A stretch of DNA of 64,000 bases from Protonemura montana (lineage: Eukaryota; Arthropoda; Insecta; Plecoptera; Nemouridae): NCBI GenBank assembly GCA_947568835.1, contig OX387606.1, positions 21,739,225-21,803,224 of the forward strand, in the 5' to 3' direction. Shown one piece after another: positions 33,801-43,510 of this stretch. A model generated the notes under the pieces. The model ran no database searches and was not told the DNA's origin. It saw nothing but the letters and a program-made list of their open reading frames with translations. The translations under genes and the position numbers were made by a program. The stretch's first letter is position 1; each line of letters begins with the position of its first letter.

Positions 33801-34338
33801 GCCGTGCATACACGAGCCGGCAACACGTGGTAACAGTAAGTGCCACCCTAACGTGTATGTTCATTCTTCATTGCTTTAATCGGGGAAATGCCTTTTATTC
33901 TTATTCGCTACACTAACTTAAAGTCGCTTATATTCGGGACATCGATCTGGTCTCCACCGTTTGGCACTCGTGTGAAATCACTAGCAAAATCTGCAAAATC
34001 TGATTTAAATTGCAAATGCTTGTAATGTGCAAAGTATTTTCTTAATAAGGAACACTAAAAACCTCTCAAAAATTGATGACCAATCTCCCTGGAGATCCGG
34101 AATTCTCAACAAATGCCGTACAAATCCAATGTTCCTACATTATAGGTACGCCGTACCTCTCGGCTGTCGAATGCAATGCCAACCAAACCATTAACATCTT
34201 TACCGTCAGACCTTACTTTTCCTATGCTAACAAAGTCTTTCAAGAGTTATTACCCTCCGCTAGAACCTCTTCGTCCGAGATGTCCTTGAAATTGTGGTTC
34301 GGTTCCCAACCGCCCCGAAGCCGACCTAGCACGAAGAC
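30835..34338 (-). CDS. Second GT31 glycosyltransferase, partial (two exons)
   Basis: Exon X is 34338-34254 and exon Y is 30981-30835. Exon X encodes VFVLGRLRGGW, then ISDEEVLAEG. Exon Y encodes ERKKDIVQFDFVEDSDRLSL, then SRWVLRRC and AFVAKEDDDTFLG. The order VFVLGR, EE...E, DI.Q.DF.D, DDD is that of the beta-1,3-galactosyltransferase family, and EDDDTF is the metal-binding DxD motif. The exons join in phase 1 across GT-AG sites (GAGG|GTAATA and TTGCAG). The exon with the N..R..IR motif should precede 34338 and the C-terminal exon should lie below 30835, but I could not find either. The fucosyltransferase stop is only 302 bases away on the other strand. It may be a real gene with unrecognised exons or a decayed fragment. 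Confidence 0.62.
31262..33840. other. Cluster of tRNA-like sequences
   Basis: Degenerate tRNA-like segments lie at about 31262-31336 (+), 32471-32543 (-), 33007-33068 (-), 33386-33462 (-), 33554-33625 (-) and 33772-33838 (-). Each keeps a box-B-like block (for example GGGTTCGAATCCAGG, GTTCGATTCCCG, GTTCAAATCCC) and, in most, a box-A-like block. Acceptor stems do not pair well, so I do not call functional tRNAs. They differ from each other and from the tRNA-bearing element. Confidence 0.5.
32793..32839. other. GC-rich hairpin
   Basis: The outer arms AATTGCCG and CGGCAATT enclose an inner GTGGCGC-GAA-GCGCCAC stem. No gene is adjacent. It could be a structural end of a mobile element. Confidence 0.5.
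34000..34080 (-). mobile_element. Solo terminal repeat of the tRNA-bearing family
   Basis: GATTTAAATTGCAAATGCTT, GTATTTTCTTAATAAGGAAC and CTAAAAACCTCTCAAAAATT with no tRNA core after it. The other fragments of this kind are at 25712-25805, 37060-37142 and 62465-62535. Confidence 0.65.
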
Positions 34339-34559
34339 CTGCGAGCGCCAAGGGAGGCGATCTCGGCCCCCGGGTAAGTTGCTCGGTCGAGCGCGCGTTC
34401 CTGGAGGTTGCTGACGTGAGAACATGGTGGGGTGAGGCCTCGGCGCAGACGTCATTGTCTATCGCTAGACCGACGTCGTCAGGGTCGGCGTCGAGGACCC
34501 AGGGTTGGGCGACGCTGACCGTTGCCAGGCAGGCGACGGTGATGAGGGACGCCGTCAAC

Positions 34560-34700
34560 GTCGCTAGGTGTAAACATGTGATGTAGCGATCAATGCACGC
34601 GGGAGTACGCAGCCCACCCGGTGATGTAGTGGTCAATGCACGCGGGTGTACGCAGTCCACCCAGTGATGTAGTGGTCAATGCTCGCGGGTTTACGCAGTC
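34560..34700. repeat. Short tandem repeat of about 51 bp
   Basis: Three imperfect units share GTGATGTAGTGGTCAATGC and ACGCGGGTGTACGCAGTCC. They lie upstream of GT31 exon X. Confidence 0.8.
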
Positions 34701-35179
34701 CAAGCTCGTACACCTGTCGACTCTGCCTAGAAACTTCCTAGTGACTGACAGCTCAGTGCAGATTTCCTAAAATCCTCAGCCCGAAGTTGGAGCTCTCCAT
34801 CATATCGAATAAACCTTTCACATGAATTACGTAATTGATACCAATTACAATGAGAGTTGTTGTTACTAATTGCAATCATTGTTAAGCCTTGTGTTATCAT
34901 TTATAGCTGTAAGCAAATTACAAGAATCATTGCAGGAATGTTGTAATGCGAGATTTTACTTTTGATCCTGTGAATTCAACTCGAATTCCTTGAAACACGT
35001 TTCATTCTGTGCCTATTCAGAAGACAGCTGGTCCCAGGTAAGACTAGTTTTAATGAGATTTAAACAGGACTGCAGGGTAATTTTACTTAGAGCAGATCCT
35101 TAACAGTAAGGAAATAGTAAACCAATAATGTAGATTATGTTGTGGTGAGTGACGGACTTGCTCTGTTGTAATTTACTTT

Positions 35180-35290
35180 TGGTCCTAAAAAGGACCTAAA
35201 AATTCGACGTTTCGTCGGCGTTGGCGCCGACATCTTCAGGACATCTTCAGGTGTGGTCCTTTTTAGGACCACAAGCCAATTACAACAGAG
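35180..35290 (-). other. Hammerhead-ribozyme-like hairpin, copy A
   Basis: On the minus strand the order is CTGAAGA, then T, then a 7-bp stem GTCGGCG-CCAA-CGCCGAC, then GAAAC and GTC. This matches the hammerhead core CUGANGA - stem II - GAAA with one extra base. Flanks GGTCCTAAAAAGGACC and GGTCCTTTTTAGGACC form long palindromic arms. Confidence 0.5.
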
Positions 35291-35991
35291 CAAGTCCATC
35301 ACTCACCACAACATTCACCCACAGCTCTGAACCACTTCACCAAACAATGTAGATTATGTTGACTAACTATTCTACAAATTATATTTGTATTTATTTTCAG
35401 TATGAACTTCTTCTGTATTAAAAAACGTTGCTTTTAAGTAATTTATTTTGAAAAGGGAAAAGGTGGCATGACGTTCACAAGTGGACGGCAGGAAATCTGT
35501 CGAAAAAATTCTTCTATTCTTGTTCAAAGTGTTTTGCAATCAGTTTTTTGAGTATATATTTTTTTATTACCTCGGTAATCGAAGAATGTAAATTAGAATA
35601 CATCGTGGGCTCTTGCATTCTTTGAACGAACTGAGCCTACGATACATGCAGCCCGATTGATCATCTTCTTGCGGTGTCAATACGATCACTACTACTTATA
35701 TCTAACATATCCTTGCAAACTCACTCACAAATCTTACCCCAGGAAACAAATACGCAGCACGCACTTTCCGCACTGCCATCTCACAGCGCAAATAAAAAAC
35801 AAAAGAACATTAGAACACTCGCAAAAATAAATAATTTCACTTTTCTCTCTCTCTCTTCGGTAACTTTCTTCCAGTTTAGAACATTACAGCTCATTACAAA
35901 ACCTGTATCAAATATCCCAGATGACAGCCATGTGCAGACAATTAGGGCAACCCTGCACGAATCACAAAGTGCTATCTCATAAAGCACAGCC

Positions 35992-38900
35992 TCAAACGTA
36001 GAAAATCAGCTCCGGAATCTGACCGTCTTCCACGGAGGTTCCGTTATTGTTTCCGGCCGCGTAGGAAAACTGGAACGAAACTTTGCCTCCGCTGGGACAG
36101 TCAAGGGTTGCCTTGCGCACCCCCTTGGTTCCATAGTGAGAGTCTGGACCCTGAAAACAACCAATCACGCACCAAGTCTAAGACACCATCATACGTACGA
36201 CCAGTTCTGTTCGGGAGAGAGGTTGGAGGGATGAAAGTTAAGCAACACTGCACTGAGGCAGGTATTGGATGGGTGACTATCATACACATGACCAGTTCTG
36301 TTTGGGAGAGAGGTTGGAGGGATGAAAGTTAGTACAGCAACTTCACTCGCCTTGCTTATAAACCTCTCGACAGCATGGATTTGTGTGAGGAATCCTGTTA
36401 CATCCAATACCTGACCCAGCGCAGTGTTATTTGACATCAACAATTGGTCAGACACCTATTTGTGGATGACGATCTCCCAGCTAACCTTGAGTGTCGCGGC
36501 CGCCGAGTAGCTCGTGTTCGCAGCGATTTCGACCGGTTCCTTGAACATCACGCGGGAGGTCAACGCAGATCCGTCACAACTGAAAGCAGTGTCCAGCGTT
36601 GCCAGTATGCGGCCAGAAGAGGTGTGGGCCAACTGAACATTCACCTCGTACTCCGTGGGACCGTGGATTGAGCCGTAGAGTCCCAAGCCCACGAGGAAGA
36701 TCGGACGGTCGACCACGAACCTGTCACAGATGCAAGAATTTTGATTTGTGTTCTATGATAACTATTTTATTTTTAATTTATTATTTTTAACAAAAAGATT
36801 AAGGTAACAAACTAGATGTGGGGAGAGAGAAACCTCCTCCTAGTTTTGAAAGTTGTCTCGATTTATGTACACATAATGTTCTTATTATTACAATTGAAAA
36901 ACATTCAAAATAATCTCAGCTTCTCAGCTGTCAAACTAACCATGAGCTTCTATTATTTACGTGGTACATTTGAGATCATCAAGTTTCAGCACTTTTAGTG
37001 CTAAAAGTATGATTTACTACCCACGTGTGATTGCTTCAGTAGCTGTGAATACAGCATGGGCACCAATTTCCAAGAGGTTATCAGTGGTCCTAATAATAAA
37101 ACACTTTGGGCATTGCAAGCGTTTGCAATTTAAGTCTGATTGATGCAGGAAGTTCGTACCTGATTCGGTCGCTAGTGCCGCTATATCCCCACCGGCTCTC
37201 GATCTGTTGAAACCGACTGACCGTCTGCTCCTTGCCCGTCATGCAACATCGAGGAGTCTCGGAGAAGTCGACAGCAGGCTTGGGGTTCTTGTTCACAGTG
37301 AAGTAGAGGAACAATGAGACCACCTCTCGGTCGCTGAGCAGGCCAGACTGAGCTGCCCCCACAGCAAACTCTTCCACCGTCATCAGCGGGAACCGAACCA
37401 GAGCCAGAGCACGTCCCAGTGCCAGGCGCTGGTTCTCCGGCACACTGGGCAAGTGCTGGCGCTGGCATTCTGCTTCCGACCATCTGTATACAGAGAAGCG
37501 GGGTATACAGGACTCTGATAATTTAATTGATGACCATAACAAGCTAGCATAACCTATCCCAAAAAAAAACACTTATTTTATTTATTTATTTTGAATTTTA
37601 GATTAAATTTGCTTTTGAAACCCCAATCGCTGTAAGAATAACTCACAAATGACCTACAAATTGAAAGAATTTCCAGTCGTTTACAACCAATTTTTGCAAT
37701 TTTCTTAAGGAAACTGATGTCCAAGAGTAAAGTAAAACAAGCCAACAACTTCACAAAGCCTCATTGTCCGTTCCAAGAAATTATGTCACCTTTAGTAATG
37801 GCTTAATAGAAAATAATTAATCGTTAGAAAATCTGCATTGAGTGCGGCTCTCCAAATCTATTAAAGTATCGTAAGTTTGTTTACTTGTTGTTCATTATCA
37901 TACTTCTGGAATGCAGTGTATTCAACAACTTTTTTTCTTGCATGCACCACGAGTGCATGGTACTGCCAAGTGTATTGTTTGTATTACCGTCGCAATTATT
38001 AATTAGCTCGTGTGTGAACATATCAAACAAGAAAACAATCCCAGGCAAGTGAGAGCCAGGAACTTTTCTATCGGCGGTGATATTTTGGTCAGTCCAAGGC
38101 TATCAACATGAAAATCATCGTGTGGCTAATGCTTTTTTGGGCTGGTGCCGGCTATGTTTGCTGTCAGACAGCCAAAAAGAATAATTATAAGGTGGGTTAT
38201 TTGATGGTTACTGCTGAGATCAGCTCATGAGAGGCAGTCTTGCAGAAGAAAACCATTAATAAGTGACAATTTTTGTTTATTTTCGCTGTTTTTCTTTGAT
38301 CTATACAATGGATCACCTTCACATCTTGTCATCCCAAAATATTGCTACACTCATCTTACAATGCAACTCGAATTGTGTTTGCAAGGCCCGAATATCACAA
38401 GATAACAATAAACAATTTGCTTGAGAATGACACCGAGCGTTTCTTTGCAAGTTTGGCAGCAGCCGCCGCATGGACATCTGCATGCCTGTCTGCAAAGACT
38501 ACATTGACATCTGCCTGCCATCGTGGGTCGACCCACAGGACTCATTCTACCCGCATTGCGAGGATACCGGCAACAAGGGCTGGCCAGACACAGCATGCCT
38601 TCTCTGCCTCAAGGCTCAAAGCAATCAACTAGAGCCAGAAGATTCAAATGCAAAGTAACCTGGTTTCTTACACCTCATCTTGATGGAATTAACTGGTTGA
38701 ACTATTTGTACACACTGGCATCTTTTGACTTGATTTATTACTGGGAAAAAGTTGAACAAATTGTCATTCTAAACAAAATAAATAAAACAAGAAACTCTTA
38801 GCGCAGCCTAAATGAAATCAACTGAATGCATTATTACCAGTTGTTTCAGTTGCAATTTTTTAAAATAAAAAACACTCCTGAAAACTGAGTTAGATGCTTT

Positions 38901-41190
38901 TTTAATTTTAATTTTTGTGTGAATAAAAATGTGTGCGATCTCAGCATCTCCACGGCTACCAAACGTTGAATCTCCCATTGAACCTCCCATGCTAGGTCAT
39001 GATATACCCGTGGTAGCATAAGATAGCAGAATTGAGAAGCTCTGTCAGGTAATCTCAGCATCTCCATGGCTACCAAACGTTGATTCTACCATTAAACCTC
39101 CTATGCTAGGCCATGATATACCCGTGGTAACATAAGATAGCAGAATTGAGAAGCTCTGTCAGGCAATCTCAGCATCTCCATGGCTACCAAACGTTGAATC
39201 TACCATTAAACCTCCTATGCTAGGCCATGATATACCCATGGTAACTTAAGATAGCAGAATTGAGAAGCTCTGTCAGGTGATCTCAGCATCTCCATGGCTA
39301 TTAAACTTTAAATCTTCTATTAAACCCCCAATGCTTGATATCTTTTTTTGGTTTCAAAGCTGGCAACAAAAGTGACCATAGAAAATTGGAGTAGGTATTA
39401 TTTTAGGTATAGTCAGGTTTTCTATAAAATGGTTACAATTTCACGGCCCATCCGTCTCAATCGCAAGTCATGACTTACGCGACGACGGCGTTGAACAGCT
39501 TGGCCTCCCGGATGCGCAGCGTGTCTCGCTCCAGGACTGCTAACAGCGTCTCACGATCAACGTCCGTGAACCCGTCCGCGGCCAACGCTTCAGCCGTGCT
39601 CTTGTCGATCGTTTCCAAGCAAAGCGCCGCAAGCTGGGGCTCGTCGAACAGACGCGCCTGCATAATTATCACTCGGTCAGACACGTTTTGTGTTCTACTA
39701 TCTGTGAGAAGCATGTTTGTCTGGAAGAGGGACCTACGGTACTTTAAGGCTTCATCACTGATCTCAAATAACCTGGATAGAGCATAAGATCCAGCCACCT
39801 CATCTCAAATAACCTAAATAGAGCATAGGATCCAGTCAGCTGATCTCAAATAACCTGGATAGAGCATAGGATCCAGCCAGCTGATCTCAAATCACCTAAA
39901 TAGAGCATAGGATCCAGCCAGCTGATCTCAAATAACCTAGATAGAGCATAGGATCCAGCCAGCTGATCTCAAATAACCTGAGTAGAGCATAGGATCCAGC
40001 CAGCTCATCTCAAATAACCTGGATAGAGCATAGGATCCAGCCAGCTGATCAAAAAGTCAGGCAATCCATTGTTGGCAAACAGGTAGGAGTCCCTAAATCC
40101 AAGGTGTTTCTATGATTTCACAGCTAATTAAAGGGTTTTCAAAACACATTTTCAAACAATTTTGACCATTTAAGTGGTGAAAACTACAAAAATCATGGGC
40201 TTTTAGAGAGAAATAAAAATCAGGGTCTCTCAAGATGTCGACCTTGACTTCAAAGTCCCCCCTTGACAACCTCTTGACCAGGTTATTTGAGATCAGTGTT
40301 TGGGTCATGCGGGCAAAACAAAAACTGTGAATTAGAAGAAGCAAACAGCGCTGGGAACCGTCGGCTCCTTGAACTGTAAACTTGCCTGTGTGAGAAGCAT
40401 AAAGGCATTGTCACTGCCCAAGTTGCTCTTCAGAAAATCTACACAGTGCTTCTCGAGGGCAGGTACAGCGTACTTCTTAGCGGTATAGAGCGTGGTCATG
40501 ACTGTCTCTGGGCCAATATGTACTTCGTCCGAATAAAGGAATCTGTAACCAGAATCAAGCCCATCATTTATTGACACTCTAGCTTAAACATCAAACAAAT
40601 GAGGTCTGGCAAAGTTGAATTATTTCATAGACAATGCTTGCAGTTATGACTTACCTTAGAAGGGCAAGAAACGCAGCAGGCTCGACGTCAGGCAAGTCAA
40701 TGTCTGCCGCCTGCGTGGCAAGCGTCCCATTGAACATTGCATCAAATACTGCGCTGCCCACAGACAGAACAAACCTGTGTGCAGGTATGCGTGGATGCTG
40801 CAAGTCTCGGCCCACAATGAAGTGGACATCGCTTAAGATCTCGTTGTTGAACAGAAATGCAAAGCGCTCCTTCACTGTTGTCTTTGTGGCCTGCCAATTG
40901 TCTATGGCTAGGTTGTTTGTTTGTGGGCTACAATCCCATTCACAGACCAACTGCCCATCGTTACTCTCCTTTCTCTTTCCGGCACAAGATTCGAGAAGAT
41001 AATCACCGTCTTCCTGTTCCACAAGTGATGCCGACTCCAAGTCCAAATCGTTAACTTGGTTGCTTGGAATAGGCCTATTGGTAGGTAACATGTTTTGAGG
41101 AATATCTGCTGCTGGAGGATCCATGGAACTTCGATTTCTGATTACCAAGGCTGGCAAATCAATGTCGTTTACTTGACTGGACCCCGACAT
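35992..41190 (-). CDS. BTB-BACK-PHR protein, BTBD1/BTBD2 type, complete 6-exon model
   Basis: BTBD1/2 proteins are cytoplasmic BTB adaptors, thought to link Cullin-3 and topoisomerase I. Exons on the minus strand: 41190-40655, 40542-40386, 39657-39479, 37483-37160, 36720-36486, 36150-35992. Phases close exactly to 530 codons including stop. After a low-complexity N-terminus, [20 protein letters not shown] opens the BTB domain (about residues 97-205: [51 protein letters not shown]). The BACK region has [19 protein letters not shown] and WSEAECQRQ. The PHR domain (about 375-529) has [37 protein letters not shown] and ends [10 protein letters not shown]. Intron 2 starts with GC (ACACAG|GCAAGT) and no GT donor keeps the frame. 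A secreted-peptide gene is nested in intron 3. The second intron holds a 41-bp VNTR element and a SINE lies in intron 5. Confidence 0.95.
36178..36430 (+). mobile_element. Rearranged SINE pieces in BTBD2 intron 5
   Basis: CAGTTCTGTTCGGGAGAGAGG occurs twice, separated by GCAACACTGCACTGAGGCAG and GTATTGGATGGGTGAC. A reversed head fragment (CATCCAATACCTGACCCAGC) closes the stretch. Confidence 0.78.
38108..38658 (+). CDS. Small secreted cysteine-rich peptide (96 residues), two exons, nested in BTBD2 intron 3
   Basis: I do not recognise the family. Exon 1 is 38108-38191 and ends TATAAG|GTGGG; exon 2 is 38452-38658 with acceptor TTCTTTGCAAG. The phases match (0/0). Exon 1 encodes a clear signal peptide ([20 protein letters not shown]) and then TAKKNNYK. 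Exon 2 begins [14 protein letters not shown], so a dibasic RR precedes the cysteine-rich core. Core cysteines follow C-x3-C-x6-C-x14-C-x12-C-x2-C, enough for three disulfides, and the chain ends in an acidic tail (EPEDSNAK). It lies on the opposite strand between BTBD2 exons 37483 and 39479. The layout suits a neuropeptide, growth factor or defence peptide, but nothing in the sequence decides this. Confidence 0.72.
38937..39340 (+). repeat. About 114-bp tandem repeat, nearly four units
   Basis: Units share TCTCAGCATCTCCATGGCTA, CCATGATATACCCGTGGTA and GCAGAATTGAGAAGCTCTG. The array lies in BTBD2 intron 3 between the nested peptide gene and exon 3. Confidence 0.92.
39755..40292 (+). mobile_element. 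41-bp VNTR element, copy 3 (complete)
   Basis: Seven 41-bp units run from 39758 to about 40050, then the unique arm (GTCAGGCAATCCATTGTTGG, TTTTGACCATTTAAGTGGTG) and the inverted terminus CCAGGTTATTTGAGATCAG at about 40290. It lies in BTBD2 intron 2. Confidence 0.88.
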
Positions 41191-43510
41191 AGTTAATTGG
41201 TGTGAGGCCTATTTGTCAAAATGTCAATCTTTCGAAATGCTCTTCACCTTGTATTGGTCTGTTGGCACTTTAAGGAAGCTATTTTCCCGGCGAGGTCCTG
41301 GTCCTGAAGCCTTATTCCAGGGAACAGGACTGCAGGAGAAAGACCAGGACCAAATTGTACCTGTCAAATTTGCCTTCTTTTCACCGATTTGCCGTTCCTC
41401 AGTACTTGGGCTTCGAACTCGGTACTATCCCAATCTAAAACGCCATTTTTAAAGCAGGGCTGTACAAATATCGACTAGAAATAATTCGACATTTCGCGGC
41501 TAGCCTACAGCAGTCAGAAAAAATATTTCATCAAGTAATTAATAAAGGATGGCAGCAAGGGTTGAAACTAATTGAAAATTACTAACTATCTCTGTAATAC
41601 TATGTTAATATAGCATCATATCATGCGTTACACAAGCTGCTAAAGTGACAATAAAAATAAAGCAAAATTTCCCTCCCTAAGAAATGGGAAAGACAAAAAC
41701 TGTTTTGTTTGAGAATTAGCTAGAAGTTCCCAAAATAATATTTTAGAAAAAGATAGTATCCTTATGCCGCCACTTAATAGGTGTGCTCACCTTTTATCTA
41801 GTAGCTTGCTTGATATTGCCATCCTCAAGGGACAGCATTTACATAATTACTAATTCAACATAAGTTGCTTCCCTTATTTTAATAACTGTAGTGTACTACA
41901 TGGGTAGCCAAATACTTTGATGCAATAACACCACACCAGAAAAATAGCATTGTTGTTTTGTTTGTCCAAAATAAACATTGGGTATTAAATATCAAACAAT
42001 GAATGGCTGGATCGAGGCTCTCGCTGGATATCCTCTTCAGACCAATTTCACCACCGCCGATTAAATCTTGCTTAGGTAATTGGCATGTTGGGCCAAATTA
42101 GCTTTCCCCATATAGTCAGCATTTAGAAATATTTCGATGGATAAATACACAAACAAGACGAAAATTCGAATTTGGATTTGGCAAAGAATTAAGAAGGCTT
42201 TGACCTGTCACATAAAATAAATTTTATCTAGCAGCCGTCACTATTTTGTCTCTGCCCTAATCACAGTTTAATATTAGAACCTGGAAGGATGGGATTTTAA
42301 CTTCAACACCGAGATTTGGAGGTCAAAGTATGTAGTCCTATTCATATTTTGATTGTATTCTTATTTAAAAACAACTTTTCTTGCTTTGTCCACATGTAGT
42401 CTAAACTTTTCATTTTTAAAGTTCAGTTCTTTAAAGCAAATTGCAAGGCAAATTACATAATATAAGAGCGTTTTAAACGGAGTTGGTGAAATTAGCCCCG
42501 TCTTCAATCCTTTGTCAGTCATTTCTCCCAATATAATAATAACTATTAATAACAATAATAATAACTATTAATAACAATAATAATAACTATTATTATTATT
42601 ACCTATTATTATTATTAAATATGGCACTGCATTTAACATTGAACATTATAAAGCTCTGAAAACCAAGTTCAGAGCGTACTCAGTAGCGAAATGAAACAAT
42701 TCATTCCACATGCATTCAAAAAATCAAAAAATACTTGGATGAAGCTGTATTGGCACAATGTGATTGCAACTCCTAGAGCAATACAGCTCCTGTGTTTCGA
42801 GTGTCAAAGGAAACTAGAACAACACAAATTTAATGAAGGAAACAATTTAAGAGAAACTTTGCAGCCATCCATGAAATTATCCGGAAAAGATAGACAAAAC
42901 CAGATGCAAGCTTCTTGAATTAAAGTTGCTCTCCCTGGCATTGAAACAGAAACATTCTAGCATCGATTGCCTTTGAACAGAATGCCTTACAGTACCATAA
43001 ACAAATAAGACTTGATAATAGCAAACAATGATTAACAAGTAACAAATGCACGCAATAATACACTAGGTAACACATTACTTCCAAACGTGTTTTGCGTAAA
43101 CGCCGCGATTTTATCTCTCGTTCTCGAGTCTTTCAGTGATGACTTTGCGGTACACACTCAAGATACAATCAGACCACACGAAGCTCAACTTAACCAAGTC
43201 TCTTCAACTGCAACCTAATGACAACTATGGTTTGGCGGAGGTCAGTTCCGTTTCTGGCAAATTTTCCTGAGAAAATATCGCTGGTTCAAACATGACACTT
43301 TGCCCCAGTATGCAACATTGCCAGAATGCTGAATTAAGAATGGGGCCACCAATCAATTACCTATTATGTCAAACTTGAAGCAAACTGCCATGCCCAGCAT
43401 ATGACAGATGCAAATTGCATGCAAATCCATCAAGTTGACAAAACTTGGTAACACATTTCTTCCAAAACAACCACCCGTTGGTCCACGTCTGTACCACTCT
43501 GCCCTCGCTG
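41191..43510. other. Intergenic region between BTBD2 5' end and KHDC4 3' end
   Basis: Mostly AT-rich unique sequence. A TAA/ATT microsatellite lies at about 42535-42615. No exon with acceptable splice sites and codon character was seen. The BTBD2 promoter should lie just above 41191. Confidence 0.5.

Noticed and set aside
34073-34414. Plus-strand frame ending at a GTAAGT
   Set aside because: Overlaps the minus-strand GT31 exon, which has family motifs; the plus-strand protein has none.
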